A stretch of 64,000 nucleotides of DNA from Marinomonas sp. THO17 (GTDB lineage: Bacteria > Pseudomonadota > Gammaproteobacteria > Pseudomonadales > Marinomonadaceae), in the NCBI RefSeq assembly GCF_040436405.1, contig NZ_AP031575.1, positions 2,779,501 to 2,843,500 of the forward strand. Direction: 5' to 3'. Positions 1 to 8,207 of this stretch are shown in pieces. Positions within the stretch are counted from its first letter, which is position 1, and each line of letters opens with the position of its first letter. Under the pieces are notes generated by a model. That model was not told the DNA's origin and ran no database searches. It saw nothing but the letters and a program-made list of their open reading frames with translations. Position numbers and translations under genes: made by a program.

Positions 1-114
1 TGTATTTTTATCATAAAGCAAGTTTGTTGAAAGCGTTACTAATGGCATTGCAAGAAATGACTTAATTGCTTAGTGTTGGCCGCGAAATAAAATCAAGTAT
101 CGATAAGGACGCTT

Positions 115-1353
115 ATGTCGAGTGATGGTTCTGCTAACAAGCAACCAATAATTAAACGCCTTCCAGAACGAGAATTCATTATCTTGTTTGCCCTCATGAT
201 GTCGTTAACGGCACTGACGACAGATGCGATGTTGCCCGCGTTTGCTTTCATTGCAAAAGATTTAGCCATTGAAAATTACCAACATACCCAGTGGATTATC
301 TCGGCCATGATTTTGGGCATGGTGTTCGGTGAAATTACCTTTGGGCCATTGTCAGATGCAATTGGCCGGAAAAAGAGTATCGGCATAGGGATTGGCATTT
401 ATCTTATTGGTACCTTGGTGGCGTTGCTTTCATCTTCGTTGGAAGTTTTGTTGGTGGGGCGTTTAATACAAGGCTTTGGTGTATCGGCTCCGAAAATCGC
501 CTCTCGAGCCATGATACGTGACCTGTATAAGGGGGCGGCCATGGCGCGCATCATGTCTTTTATTATGATGATTTTTTTATTGGTGCCATTGCTGGCTCCC
601 GCAATTGGTCAGTTGGTCATGCAGTTGGGTAATTGGCGTTGGATTTTTGCCATGTTGTTGGTGCAATCTTTAATTGCGCTGACTTGGTTGTATTGGCGGC
701 AACCAGAAACCTTATCGATAGAGGCCCGTATCCCTCTACATTGGCGTAATTTACTTAGAGATGCAGGTAACATAATGAGCCATACGGATGTCATGGCTTT
801 TACCTTAATGCTAGGCTGTATCTTTGCGAGCTTGATGCTTTATATCAGTACGGCGCAGTCTATTTTTCAAGACATTTATGAAGTAGGAGCAGATTTCCCT
901 TTGTACTTTGCCATGATGGCAATTGGCTCCAGTGTGATGAATTTCTTTAACGCCAAAATCGTGTTGCGTGTTGGCATGAAAGCCTGTGTATTTTTTGCCT
1001 TAACCTTAATGGTTTGTCTGTCTTTTGTGTTGACTCTGTTGGTTTTATCCTATGATGGCGTGCCACCTTTTGTGTATTTCATGGGCATTTGTATGGCAAT
1101 GTTTTCTTGTTTTGGCATGGTGTTTGGTAATGTGAATGCCATGGCGATGGAACCCCTAGGACGAACAGCGGGTTTAGGAGCATCGATGATCTCGTCTATA
1201 TCGAGCTTGGTCGCCATTTTGTTGTCTGTATCGATTGGACAGTTTTATCATAATACTCTCACGCCCTTTGCGACGGGCTTCTTTCTCTTATCGATGGCAA
1301 GTGCTGGCTTAATGTTTTTGGCGATACGTTTTTCAGCTTCGCAAAAACCATGA
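115..1353 (+). CDS. MFS multidrug exporter, Bcr/CflA-like
   Basis: Predicted inner-membrane proton-coupled drug exporter of the DHA1 (Bcr/CflA) branch of the major facilitator superfamily. The 412-residue product has about 12 hydrophobic segments. A Bcr-like TDAMLPAF stretch sits in the first helix (about 36-43), the MFS motif A GPLSDAIGRKK follows helix 2 (about 77-87), and a family-typical GRLIQGFG segment starts helix 4. Length is normal for the family. It stands alone: the upstream bases hold no gene and the next gene starts almost 300 bp later. The substrate cannot be read from sequence; sulfonamide, bicyclomycin or chloramphenicol-type export is family knowledge only. Confidence 0.88.
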   Translation: MSSDGSANKQPIIKRLPEREFIILFALMMSLTALTTDAMLPAFAFIAKDLAIENYQHTQWIISAMILGMVFGEITFGPLSDAIGRKKSIGIGIGIYLIGTLVALLSSSLEVLLVGRLIQGFGVSAPKIASRAMIRDLYKGAAMARIMSFIMMIFLLVPLLAPAIGQLVMQLGNWRWIFAMLLVQSLIALTWLYWRQPETLSIEARIPLHWRNLLRDAGNIMSHTDVMAFTLMLGCIFASLMLYISTAQSIFQDIYEVGADFPLYFAMMAIGSSVMNFFNAKIVLRVGMKACVFFALTLMVCLSFVLTLLVLSYDGVPPFVYFMGICMAMFSCFGMVFGNVNAMAMEPLGRTAGLGASMISSISSLVAILLSVSIGQFYHNTLTPFATGFFLLSMASAGLMFLAIRFSASQKP

Positions 1354-1463
1354 CTTGTATCAGGGCTGGCTACAGAGGCGTGTACTGACCCTTGCTTAGC
1401 CCTAGATCTTAATGCGTGACGTTATGTTGTTTTAGCTTGATAGTAATACGTCCAAATGATGTC

Positions 1464-1492
1464 TTGGCACCTAAATGTTTTGGCACCTAAAT
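1464..1492. repeat. Short direct repeat (2 x 13 bp)
   Basis: TTGGCACCTAAAT occurs at 1464-1476 and again at 1480-1492, a 16-bp period, in the gap before the amidohydrolase gene. It could be a regulator site or slippage product; no function is assigned. Confidence 0.5.
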
Positions 1493-1648
1493 AGTGCGAT
1501 GAAAGAGCGACGAATTAGCTTTTGATTTGTTAGGAAAAAGAGTGATTATTCTTTTATTTTCAATGGATTAGAAACATGGTAAGCAAAAGAACAGAAGCGA
1601 CTCATGCTTCATGGCCCAGACATTGCTCTTTCCCTTATGGAGGGATTT

Positions 1649-3007
1649 ATGACGCAGTATTTTATTCACCAAGCAGAAGCCGTATTCGGTTTTGAGCGGC
1701 CGGTGTCCATTCGTCTTAGGGACGGCATCATTGCCGACCTTGGCGAAGACTTAGCAGCAACTGACCAAGACATGGTCATCGATGCCAGTCAATGTGTTGT
1801 CTACCCGGGCTTTGTAAACACTCATCATCATTTAGCGCAAGCCATTTTAAAAGGGATTCCTGCTGGACTCAATCAGGGTTTAGGAGAATGGCTGGTGAGT
1901 GTGCCTTATCAATTTTGGCCACATATTACCCCTGATCTTATGTATATTGCCGCGAAATTAGGCTTGTATGAGCAACTTCGGTCCGGTGTGACTAGCTGCG
2001 CCGACCATCATTATTTATATCATGCGGCGACCACCCCTGAGTTAGAAGAGGCGGTATGGCAGGCAGCACAAGATCTTGGTGTACGCTTTGTACTTTGTCG
2101 TGGTGGAGCAACGGCACAGGGCAGTCATAAAGGCATGAAAGGCAGCACCATTCAACCTGAGTCGTTATCACTGGCTTTGACCCGCATGGAAAAGTCCTAT
2201 CAGCAACATCACGATGATAGTGCGTTGAGTATGAAGCGTTTGGTGGTGGCACCTACTAGCTTAGTACACACCTCGCCCGCGGAGGATTTGAAAGCCTTTG
2301 CGCAGTGGGCCAAAGTGCGTGGCTTAAAACGTCATTCGCATTTATTGGAAGTAGGCTTTGATGAGCAAATAGCCCAGCAAAAATTTGCCATGCGGGCGAT
2401 TGATTACGCAGCACATTGTGATTGGTTAGGCGATGATGTGTGGTTTGCGCATCTGGTCAAAGCGGATGAATATGCCATTCAACGTTTGGCACAAACCGGC
2501 ACTGGCATTGCACATTGTCCAACGTCAAATTGTCGGCTTGGCAGTGGCATTGCGCCAGCCATTGCCATGGAGCAAGCGGGGATGAAGATTACATTGGGAG
2601 TAGATGGTTCAGCATCCAGTGAAAATGCATCCATGTTGCAAGAACTGAACTTGGCTTGGTTGTTACATCGTTCTCAAGCTGGGCCTGAGGCCACTAAAAT
2701 AGAGCAGGTGATTCGCTGGGGAAGTGAAAATGGTGCCGACTTACTTGGTTTAAAAACAGGTCAATTAGCGCAAGGATACGCTGCGGATCTGGTTATTTAC
2801 TCATTAGATTCTTTGCGCTATGCCGGTGTTCATAGTCGATTACAAGGGCCAGTTTTGTGCGCAGAGCCTGCTAAGATTGCCTACAGTTTTATCAATGGCA
2901 AGCTGGTGGTTGAGCAGGGTAAGGTGCTTGGCGTTGATGAAGCCAAATTGCAGCAAGAAGTGAATGAGGCTTGTGATGACTTGATTAGCAGAGCCATGAC
3001 TCACTAA
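1649..3007 (+). CDS. Amidohydrolase, 8-oxoguanine deaminase/TrzA-AtzB-like
   Basis: Cytosolic metal-dependent hydrolase of the amidohydrolase superfamily, probably deaminating a purine or other N-heterocycle. The start ATG at 1649 is preceded by a strong GGAGGG site; an in-frame ATG at 1604 has none. The product has 452 residues. The first metal-ligand motif NTHHHLAQ lies near residue 57-64, with later HSHLLEV, HCPTSNCRLGSG and GVDGSASSEN motifs supplying the remaining His and Asp ligands. The order and the SGVTSCADHHY segment match 8-oxoguanine deaminase and related triazine hydrolases. It lies between two exporter genes but spacing does not prove an operon. Exact substrate is uncertain: 8-oxoguanine is my first choice, guanine or a triazine-like compound second. 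Confidence 0.82.
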   Translation: MTQYFIHQAEAVFGFERPVSIRLRDGIIADLGEDLAATDQDMVIDASQCVVYPGFVNTHHHLAQAILKGIPAGLNQGLGEWLVSVPYQFWPHITPDLMYIAAKLGLYEQLRSGVTSCADHHYLYHAATTPELEEAVWQAAQDLGVRFVLCRGGATAQGSHKGMKGSTIQPESLSLALTRMEKSYQQHHDDSALSMKRLVVAPTSLVHTSPAEDLKAFAQWAKVRGLKRHSHLLEVGFDEQIAQQKFAMRAIDYAAHCDWLGDDVWFAHLVKADEYAIQRLAQTGTGIAHCPTSNCRLGSGIAPAIAMEQAGMKITLGVDGSASSENASMLQELNLAWLLHRSQAGPEATKIEQVIRWGSENGADLLGLKTGQLAQGYAADLVIYSLDSLRYAGVHSRLQGPVLCAEPAKIAYSFINGKLVVEQGKVLGVDEAKLQQEVNEACDDLISRAMTH

Positions 3008-3144
3008 GTGTATTGGCATAGGGTGGTGCTTGTGCAGCGGAATGATTCCTTGATTGGACAAAATAGCGGCGACAGTTCTGCCAAATTGTCACAGAAAAAG
3101 CGTTATAATATGGCGTTCATTATTGTTTGAGTGCCGTTTCTCTT

Positions 3145-4473
3145 ATGTCTGTCTCTTCCACTTCTTCTCTTGGTCGTGAACTTTTTAAAATGACTTGGCC
3201 AATGCTGTTTGGTGTTTTGTCTTTGATGAGCTTTCAGTTGGTCGACAGTGCCTTTATTGGTCAATTGGGGGTCTTACCTTTGGCGGTACAGGGTTTTACC
3301 TTGCCGATTCAAATGTTGGTTATTGGTTTGCAAGTGGGGCTTGGTATTGCCACCACAGCGATTATTTCACGAGCTTTAGGGGCGCAAAAAACACAATACG
3401 CCAAGCAATTAGGTGGCTTGGTATTGATGATTGGCAGCTTAGGGATAGCTGTATTTGGTGTGCTGATTTGGTTGGTACGTGATGCTATTTTATTGCTGTT
3501 AAGTGCGCCTGATTCGGTTTATGCCATGATAGATGACTATTGGCCGCATTGGTTATTAAGTGCTTGGATTGGCGCCTTACTGTATTTCTTCTACAGCATT
3601 TGTCGAGCCAATGGCAATACTATTTTGCCGGGCATCATGATGATAGTGACCAGTGTGTTAAATGCCTTATTGGATCCGCTGTTTATTTTCACTTTAGACA
3701 TGGGATTGAACGGGGCAGCCATTGCTACCAGTGTGTCTTTTGGTTTGGGAGTGCTAGTGGTTGCTCCTAACGTGGCCAGTAAAAGATGGTTTTCATTTGA
3801 TTGGCAAAGCTTACAACTAAGCAAAAGTATGGCGGATATCGCTCATATCATGGGGCCTGCTATGGTAAGTCAACTGCTTCCGCCGGTCTCTTCCATGTTG
3901 GCGACTAAATTAATTGCCAGTTTTGGGACGGCTGCGGTGGCTTCTTGGGCATTGGGTTCACGCTTTGAGTTTTTTGCCATTGTCTCGGTATTGGCCTTGA
4001 CCATGTCCATGCCACCTATGGTTGGACGTTTGCTTGGCGCATATCGGATAGAGGATATTCGCACTGTGGTATCGATTGCTTGTCGTTATATTCTACTGTT
4101 CCAGTTGTGTGTGGCAGGGGTGACTTTTTTACTGGCTAAGCCCCTAGCGGGTCTTATGACCAGTGAACAAGAAGTGACCAGTATTTTGACTTGGCATTTA
4201 TTGATCGTGCCCGTCAGCTTGGGGGCTTTAGGTATCTGTATGCTGATGGTGTCTGTGTGTAATGCGCTCGGTAAATCCTATACGGCTCTGACTATTTCGG
4301 CCTTACGCTTGTTTGCTTTCTTCTTGCCTTGTTTGTGGATCGGCTCAGAGCTGGCTGGCATCAAGGGAATTTTTATCGGTGTCTTGGTTGGTAACCTTTT
4401 AGCTGGGTTGTGTGCGTGGCGCATGTATCAGAAAGCCTTGCGAGAAGTGGCTGCGGCACAGGCCGAAGCTTAA
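3145..4473 (+). CDS. MATE family exporter, DinF-like
   Basis: Predicted cation-coupled multidrug and toxin extrusion protein in the inner membrane. It has about 442 residues and 12 hydrophobic helices in two homologous halves, with MATE-typical segments such as TWPMLFGVLS at the N terminus, QVGLGIATTAIISRALGA in helix 2, and a Pro- and Gly-rich second half. I start at ATG 3145; a TTG six codons upstream (3127) is also in frame and neither has a clear ribosome binding site. The gene ends in a region with two small hairpins, so it is probably its own transcription unit. Substrate unknown. Confidence 0.85.
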   Translation: MSVSSTSSLGRELFKMTWPMLFGVLSLMSFQLVDSAFIGQLGVLPLAVQGFTLPIQMLVIGLQVGLGIATTAIISRALGAQKTQYAKQLGGLVLMIGSLGIAVFGVLIWLVRDAILLLLSAPDSVYAMIDDYWPHWLLSAWIGALLYFFYSICRANGNTILPGIMMIVTSVLNALLDPLFIFTLDMGLNGAAIATSVSFGLGVLVVAPNVASKRWFSFDWQSLQLSKSMADIAHIMGPAMVSQLLPPVSSMLATKLIASFGTAAVASWALGSRFEFFAIVSVLALTMSMPPMVGRLLGAYRIEDIRTVVSIACRYILLFQLCVAGVTFLLAKPLAGLMTSEQEVTSILTWHLLIVPVSLGALGICMLMVSVCNALGKSYTALTISALRLFAFFLPCLWIGSELAGIKGIFIGVLVGNLLAGLCAWRMYQKALREVAAAQAEA

Positions 4474-4485
4474 GCTTATGTGGCA

Positions 4486-4532
4486 AGAGAGTGTCACACT
4501 CTCTCCATACTTGTTTTAGAGAGTTCACTCTC
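4486..4532 (+). terminator. Tandem small hairpins after the MATE gene
   Basis: AGAGAGTG-TCA-CACTCTCT forms an 8-bp stem at 4486-4504, followed by GAGAG-TTCA-CTCTC at 4519-4532, with a short T-rich stretch between. This is plausible as a transcription end, but neither hairpin has a long U tract. Confidence 0.5.
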
Positions 4533-4549
4533 ATCATCTCAATCTTCCC

Positions 4550-4586
4550 TCTCTTTTATTTTCATATCTCTCTTTTATTTTCATAT
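4550..4586. repeat. Tandem 18-bp direct repeat in CT-rich gap
   Basis: TCTCTTTTATTTTCATAT occurs at 4550-4567 and 4569-4586 (period 19). It sits in the 360-bp gene-free stretch between the MATE gene and the first reb gene. The rest of that stretch is AT-rich and presumably holds the reb promoter, which I cannot pinpoint. Confidence 0.75.
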
Positions 4587-4833
4587 TTATTCCCACACTG
4601 GGTTTTTCAATGCTGCTGATTGATCGAAAACACCGCATGAAAAATGTCTTTTACGGGGAATAAAAGTGTTCCTCTTTTTAGTATCAAGCCTTCTCTAGTT
4701 AGCTTTTTTTAGCATTGAAAATTCCGGGAAATTACATGAGAAACAACGCATTGTCGGTGTATTCGCCCCAGTTTTTGAAAAATAGGCTAGCTAGACTGAA
4801 TGAGTATTAGGTTTTGAAAAAGAGGACATCTCG

Positions 4834-5040
4834 ATGCCAGTTGATATCGAAAAACTGTTAACCCAATGGTCACCTATTAGTTCACGTGACATGTATTTGA
4901 ATATGGTGGCGGATTCATTAGCAAAAGCGTCACAAAATGCTGCCCATACCCAGCAACAAATACAAACCATAACAGTGACCAATACCGCATTGGGTTCTGG
5001 GTTGATTTATGCGATTGCAGCTCAAGGCTCGAAGTCATAA
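4834..5040 (+). CDS. Divergent small Reb-like protein
   Basis: A 68-residue protein opening the R-body gene run. It shares the small, Ala/Gln/Thr-rich, helical character of RebB proteins, including an NAAHTQQQIQ segment (about 35-44) that corresponds to the AHNATAAQQQAQ core of its neighbours, but lacks their VNEQ.TDSVTQ.N start. An AAGAGG site precedes the ATG at suitable distance. A 237-bp gap separates it from the next reb gene, so it may have its own transcript. Assignment as a divergent R-body subunit or assembly factor rests on that short core and on location. Confidence 0.6.
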   Translation: MPVDIEKLLTQWSPISSRDMYLNMVADSLAKASQNAAHTQQQIQTITVTNTALGSGLIYAIAAQGSKS

Positions 5041-5277
5041 TAGCCGAAAAGATGAGCGTCACTTTATGAAGGAGTCTTCTACCCAATAATGTGGCCCAAG
5101 GTGTCTATGCTGCTAGCGAACCGCTTTGATTATTGAGCGATTAATAAAGGTATGAGACATCAACTGACTCATGATGAGGGGTGCTGTGATTTAGGTATCA
5201 ATCATCATATTGAGGAGAGCTAATCGCTAATTAGCTTGTAGTAATACTATTTAAACTAACGGAAAAGGAGTAATACC

Positions 5278-5538
5278 ATGCCAGTAAATGAACAAGTCAC
5301 AGATTCAGTCACTCAGGTCAACACCAAAGTGGTCGGTGAAACACCGGCTATGGCGATGGGTAACCTACTGATGTCTACCAGCCAAGCCTTGAGTAATGCG
5401 GCACATAATGCCACAGCGGCTCAACAACAAGCACAAATCACTATGCAAGCGGCCACAGTTCAAGGTGTGAATTCACTGATGGCGATCGGTTCTGCAGTGA
5501 TTGGTCGTGGTGCTGAGGGCATTATCGAGAAAGGCTAA
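5278..5538 (+). CDS. rebB: RebB-family R-body protein, paralogue 1
   Basis: An 86-residue member of the RebB family (Pfam 'killing trait; RebB'). R-bodies are insoluble protein ribbons rolled in the cytoplasm that unroll on a trigger such as acid; Reb proteins are their subunits and assembly factors, known from Caedibacter and since found in many proteobacteria. Family marks: VNEQVTDSVTQVNTKV at the start, the GETPAMAMGNL motif near 22-32, an AHNATAAQQQAQ core near 44-55 and QAATVQGVNSL after it. It begins four near-identical tandem paralogues with a good GGAG site (AAAAGGAG before ATG). The product is fully hydrophilic to amphipathic, without a signal peptide. Confidence 0.88.
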   Translation: MPVNEQVTDSVTQVNTKVVGETPAMAMGNLLMSTSQALSNAAHNATAAQQQAQITMQAATVQGVNSLMAIGSAVIGRGAEGIIEKG

Positions 5539-5585
5539 ATCTCGCTAAGACTATAGAAGATTAGAAAGAAGAAAGGAGTGAAACC

Positions 5586-5846
5586 ATGCCAGTAAATGAG
5601 CAAATAACCGACTCGGTCACTCAGGTGAATACCAAAGTAGTGGGTGAAACGCCAGCTATGGCAATGGGAAATTTATTGTTGTCTACCAGCCAAGCCTTAG
5701 GGACAGCAGCTCACAATGCAACAGCGGCTCAGCAACAAGCTCAGATCACTATGCAAGCGGCCACCGTCCAAGGAGTCAATTCGCTTACGGCCATTGGCTC
5801 AGCGGTATTGGGACGAGGTGCAGAAGGCATTATTGAAAAAGGCTAG
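5586..5846 (+). CDS. rebB: RebB-family R-body protein, paralogue 2
   Basis: An 86-residue RebB paralogue, 47 bp downstream of paralogue 1 and preceded by AAAGGAG. The protein differs from paralogue 1 at only a handful of positions (I for V at residue 7, LLLS for LLMS, GTAAHN for SNAAHN, L for I near the C terminus). The DNA has many silent third-position changes, so this is an old duplication held under protein-level selection. It probably co-polymerises with or substitutes for its neighbours in the ribbon. Confidence 0.87.
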   Translation: MPVNEQITDSVTQVNTKVVGETPAMAMGNLLLSTSQALGTAAHNATAAQQQAQITMQAATVQGVNSLTAIGSAVLGRGAEGIIEKG

Positions 5847-5883
5847 TACTGAGATAACGTAATTCAATATAAGGAACAAAATC

Positions 5884-6144
5884 ATGCCAGTAAATGAACA
5901 AGTCACGGACTCAGTTACACAGGTCAATACCAAAGTGGTCGGTGAAACACCGGCCATGGCGATGGGCAATATGTTGATGTCAACCAGTCAAGCGTTAGGG
6001 ACATCGGCGCACAATAGTACGGGAGCACAACAACAGGCGCAAATTACTATGCAAGCGGCAACGGTGCAAGGCGTCAATTCTCTCATGTCGATAGGTTCAT
6101 CGGTGATTGGCCGAAGTGCGGAAGGCATTATTGAACCCGGTTAA
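5884..6144 (+). CDS. rebB: RebB-family R-body protein, paralogue 3
   Basis: An 86-residue RebB paralogue, 37 bp after paralogue 2, preceded by a weaker AAGGAA site. It keeps the invariant N-terminal 30 residues, then has Ser substitutions in the core (GTSAHNSTGAQQQ) and a modified tail (SSVIGRSAEGIIEPG) shared with paralogue 4. Paralogues 3 and 4 therefore form one sub-pair and 1 and 2 another. Confidence 0.87.
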   Translation: MPVNEQVTDSVTQVNTKVVGETPAMAMGNMLMSTSQALGTSAHNSTGAQQQAQITMQAATVQGVNSLMSIGSSVIGRSAEGIIEPG

Positions 6145-6226
6145 CGGGTAAATCTGAAAGAGGATGTGACAGCGCATTTTCTTTCACCATTTGTAAGCAA
6201 GTAAACCTAAAAGAAGGAATAAAATT

Positions 6227-6511
6227 ATGCCAGTAAATGAACAAATTACCGATTCAGTGACACAAGTAAATACCAAGGTAGTGGGTGAAACGCCGGCCAT
6301 GGCGATGGGCAATATGTTGATGTCCACCAGTCAGGCATTAGGCACGGCAGCTCATAACGGCACCAGTGCACAACAACAGGCGCAAATCACCATGCAAGCG
6401 GCAACGGTACAAGGTGTGAACTCCTTGATGTCGATTGGTAGTTCCGTTATCGGCCGCAGTGCCGAAAGCATTATCGAGCCAGATGCTGCACCTGAAGCAG
6501 AAGCCTCCTAA
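6227..6511 (+). CDS. rebB: RebB-family R-body protein, paralogue 4, acidic tail
   Basis: A 94-residue RebB paralogue ending the near-identical tandem set. The ribosome binding site is AAGAAGGAA. It matches paralogue 3 up to the SSVIGRSAE segment, then extends by an acidic Ala-rich tail (IIEPDAAPEAEAS) absent from the other copies. The tail could cap or modulate polymerisation; that is inference. Confidence 0.86.
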   Translation: MPVNEQITDSVTQVNTKVVGETPAMAMGNMLMSTSQALGTAAHNGTSAQQQAQITMQAATVQGVNSLMSIGSSVIGRSAESIIEPDAAPEAEAS

Positions 6512-6592
6512 GGTTTGTCTATATAACGCAACAAGACAACACCCTGGTCAGTGATTTACTGGACAGGGCGTTCTTTAATTAAGGAGAAGACG

Positions 6593-6886
6593 ATGAAAAG
6601 TGTGAGTACCCCTCCAGATCCGGATACCTCCGCATTTCATGCGGCGACCCAATCGGTGGCTCAATCTACTGCCATGGCGTTGGCGGATGCGACGGATAAC
6701 TTAAGGAACTTAAATACCTTGAGCACCACAGCCATTGGTACAGCATTAAGTCAGTTATTGGAAACCGGCGACAGCAAATACCTTGAGGTGATTGAACAGG
6801 CACAAAAGATCGTTGTGAATGGCACAGAAAACTTTGGCGCTGTGGGTGAAAAAATAGCGACGGTACTTTATGAAAGTTCGCCATAA
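6593..6886 (+). CDS. Reb-locus protein, second family, copy 1
   Basis: A 97-residue helical protein, starting at ATG 6593 after TAAGGAGA; an upstream in-frame ATG at 6551 lacks a site. It contains QSVAQSTAMALADATDNLRN followed by LNTLSTTAIGTALSQLL and a tail with a KYLEVIEQAQK segment. The gene at 8208-8477 is a clear paralogue. Neither has the RebB signature. The general look (amphipathic helices, no signal, phasin-like AQ-rich tail) fits a cytoplasmic structural or assembly protein of R-bodies. I do not recognise a named family. Confidence 0.7.
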   Translation: MKSVSTPPDPDTSAFHAATQSVAQSTAMALADATDNLRNLNTLSTTAIGTALSQLLETGDSKYLEVIEQAQKIVVNGTENFGAVGEKIATVLYESSP

Positions 6887-6973
6887 GAGACCCTTTATCC
6901 CCAAGTAACAATAACAGCAAGATTAACCTTTTATCCATAAATACATAGTGGCTTAAATGGCTAAGGAGTGAAG

Positions 6974-7411
6974 ATGGAACCTCAGGATATACGCTATGAA
7001 AATGAGTTTGAGCAAGAAGTTCCCGCAAAAGCGGTTCAGGAGTTCAACACATTACAGACTTTTTCCGTTCAGCCTACCAGTTTGTTGGAAACCACGCTAA
7101 CAGATACATTGGGATTATCAATGCACAATGCGGTGACCAACCAGCAACAATCACAAATGACCACAGCGGCATCCATTACCAATGCGTGTGCACGCTTATT
7201 AAAGACGCATTCAGTGGTTGCTAAGCCAAAGCCAAAAGCAGAAGAGAAAGCATCAGCCAATGAAGATCATACTAAAGAGGCAAGTGCAGCAGCCCAGGAT
7301 ACTTCTCCCCCTGAGGATCCGCCAGCAAAGAAAAAAGCCTTGAATGTAAAAGGTTTTTTAAAGGCTAAGAAAGGAGCAGAAGATGAACAAACTCAGCCAA
7401 ATGAACTTTGA
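6974..7411 (+). CDS. Reb-like protein with Lys/Ala/Pro-rich C-terminal tail
   Basis: A 145-residue protein starting at ATG 6974, seven bases after AAGGAG (a GTG at 6968 overlaps the site). Residues about 30-68 hold a RebB-like core, TLTDTLGLSMHNAV then QQQSQMTTAAS, closely matching the small protein at 8006-8194. The rest is a low-complexity tail rich in Lys, Glu, Pro and Ala that ends with a basic LNVKGFLKAKK patch. The tail may serve as a linker or anchor for the polymer. The 3' end overlaps the next gene by 29 bp, implying translational coupling. Confidence 0.72.
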   Translation: MEPQDIRYENEFEQEVPAKAVQEFNTLQTFSVQPTSLLETTLTDTLGLSMHNAVTNQQQSQMTTAASITNACARLLKTHSVVAKPKPKAEEKASANEDHTKEASAAAQDTSPPEDPPAKKKALNVKGFLKAKKGAEDEQTQPNEL

Positions 7412-7646
7412 TTTGGATGCCCAGCTTAAACAAATTGATACCTTTACTAAGCAACAACATCTCGAAGTGGAGAATCTGATCTCCAGCACACAGGAAAAAC
7501 TGTCTAAAGCCGAGTCAGAGAGCGCGGTAAACAAGGTGGAAAAAGAAGTCAGTCAAATACTCAGCACCATTGAGTCCAAACTGGATGAAGAAATGACTAA
7601 TATCAATCAGCAGCTACAAACCTTGCTGCCAGCAGAGAAAAAATAG
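7383..7646 (+). CDS. Coiled-coil protein of the Reb locus
   Basis: An 87-residue highly charged protein predicted to be almost entirely a coiled coil, with heptad-like hydrophobics through residues 10-80 (FDLDAQLKQIDTF, KVEKEVSQILSTIESKL). It starts inside the 3' end of the preceding gene, with AAGGAG six bases upstream, and is followed eight bases later by a RebB gene. No signal peptide. A scaffold or nucleator role for R-body assembly is inferred from position; no family recognised. Confidence 0.7.
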   Translation: MNKLSQMNFDLDAQLKQIDTFTKQQHLEVENLISSTQEKLSKAESESAVNKVEKEVSQILSTIESKLDEEMTNINQQLQTLLPAEKK

Positions 7647-7654
7647 AGGTTATT

Positions 7655-7924
7655 ATGGCCAAGAAAGTGAATGAACAAATTACCGATTCGTTGACGCAAA
7701 CCAACACTCAAGTGTTAGCGTCGACTCCAGCAAGCGCCATGGGTAACCTATACACGGCAATGGGACTGGCTATGTCGAATCTGAGTAACAATGCTTCCAG
7801 TGCTCAGCAACAGGCGTCGATCGGCATGCAAGCGGCTACCGTACAAGGGGTGAACGCCATGACCGGCATTGGTGCTGCCGTACTGAGTCGTGCATCCGAA
7901 GGCGTTGTCGAAAAAGACAGTTGA
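7655..7924 (+). CDS. rebB: RebB-family R-body protein, divergent paralogue 5
   Basis: An 89-residue RebB-family protein. It retains VNEQITDSLTQTNTQVL, the PASAMGNLY motif (compare PAMAMGN in the tandem copies), SSAQQQASIGMQAATVQGVN and a SRASEGVVEKD tail. It starts MAKK instead of MP and is more divergent than paralogues 1-4, closer to RebB proteins of other bacteria that carry MGNLYT/MGSLYQ. It lies eight bases after the coiled-coil gene, so the two are very likely co-translated. Confidence 0.86.
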   Translation: MAKKVNEQITDSLTQTNTQVLASTPASAMGNLYTAMGLAMSNLSNNASSAQQQASIGMQAATVQGVNAMTGIGAAVLSRASEGVVEKDS

Positions 7925-8005
7925 GCTGTCTACATACAAAAAGTCCTTTAGAAACAAAGTAGGCTTTTTATGGATGCATAGCAGCCATCTAACAGGGGAA
8001 GAAGC

Positions 8006-8194
8006 ATGAGTGACGCGAACTCACAAGATTTGCAGCAAGTGAATCAGGTCATTGGTCAACTTACTGAATCCGCCATGTCGGACACCATGGGATTGCAGAT
8101 GCAAAATGCCGTGACCATTCAGCAAGGTATGCAAACCATTAGTAATGCAGCGACCTCTACCGCTTGTGCTCTTATTCTTAAAAAAGGCGGCTAA
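8006..8194 (+). CDS. Short Reb-like protein
   Basis: A 62-residue protein, preceded by AGGGGAAGAAG. Its core, LTESAMSDTMGLQMQNAVTI then QQGMQTISNAATSTACALIL, is homologous to residues 30-70 of the 6974-7411 product, so the two are a paralogous pair: one minimal, one with a long tail. It ends in a KKGG basic tip. Probably a minor R-body subunit. Confidence 0.7.
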   Translation: MSDANSQDLQQVNQVIGQLTESAMSDTMGLQMQNAVTIQQGMQTISNAATSTACALILKKGG

Positions 8195-8207
8195 TAAGTG
8201 ACATATC

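Noticed and set aside
1464..1497. Sigma-54 promoter at the TTGGCAC repeats
   Set aside because: The GG (-24) and GC (-12) positions are not 10 bp apart in either copy.
6666..7028. Minus-strand frame inside the Reb run
   Set aside because: Overlaps two supported plus-strand genes; no ribosome site, Ser/Leu/His-rich noise.
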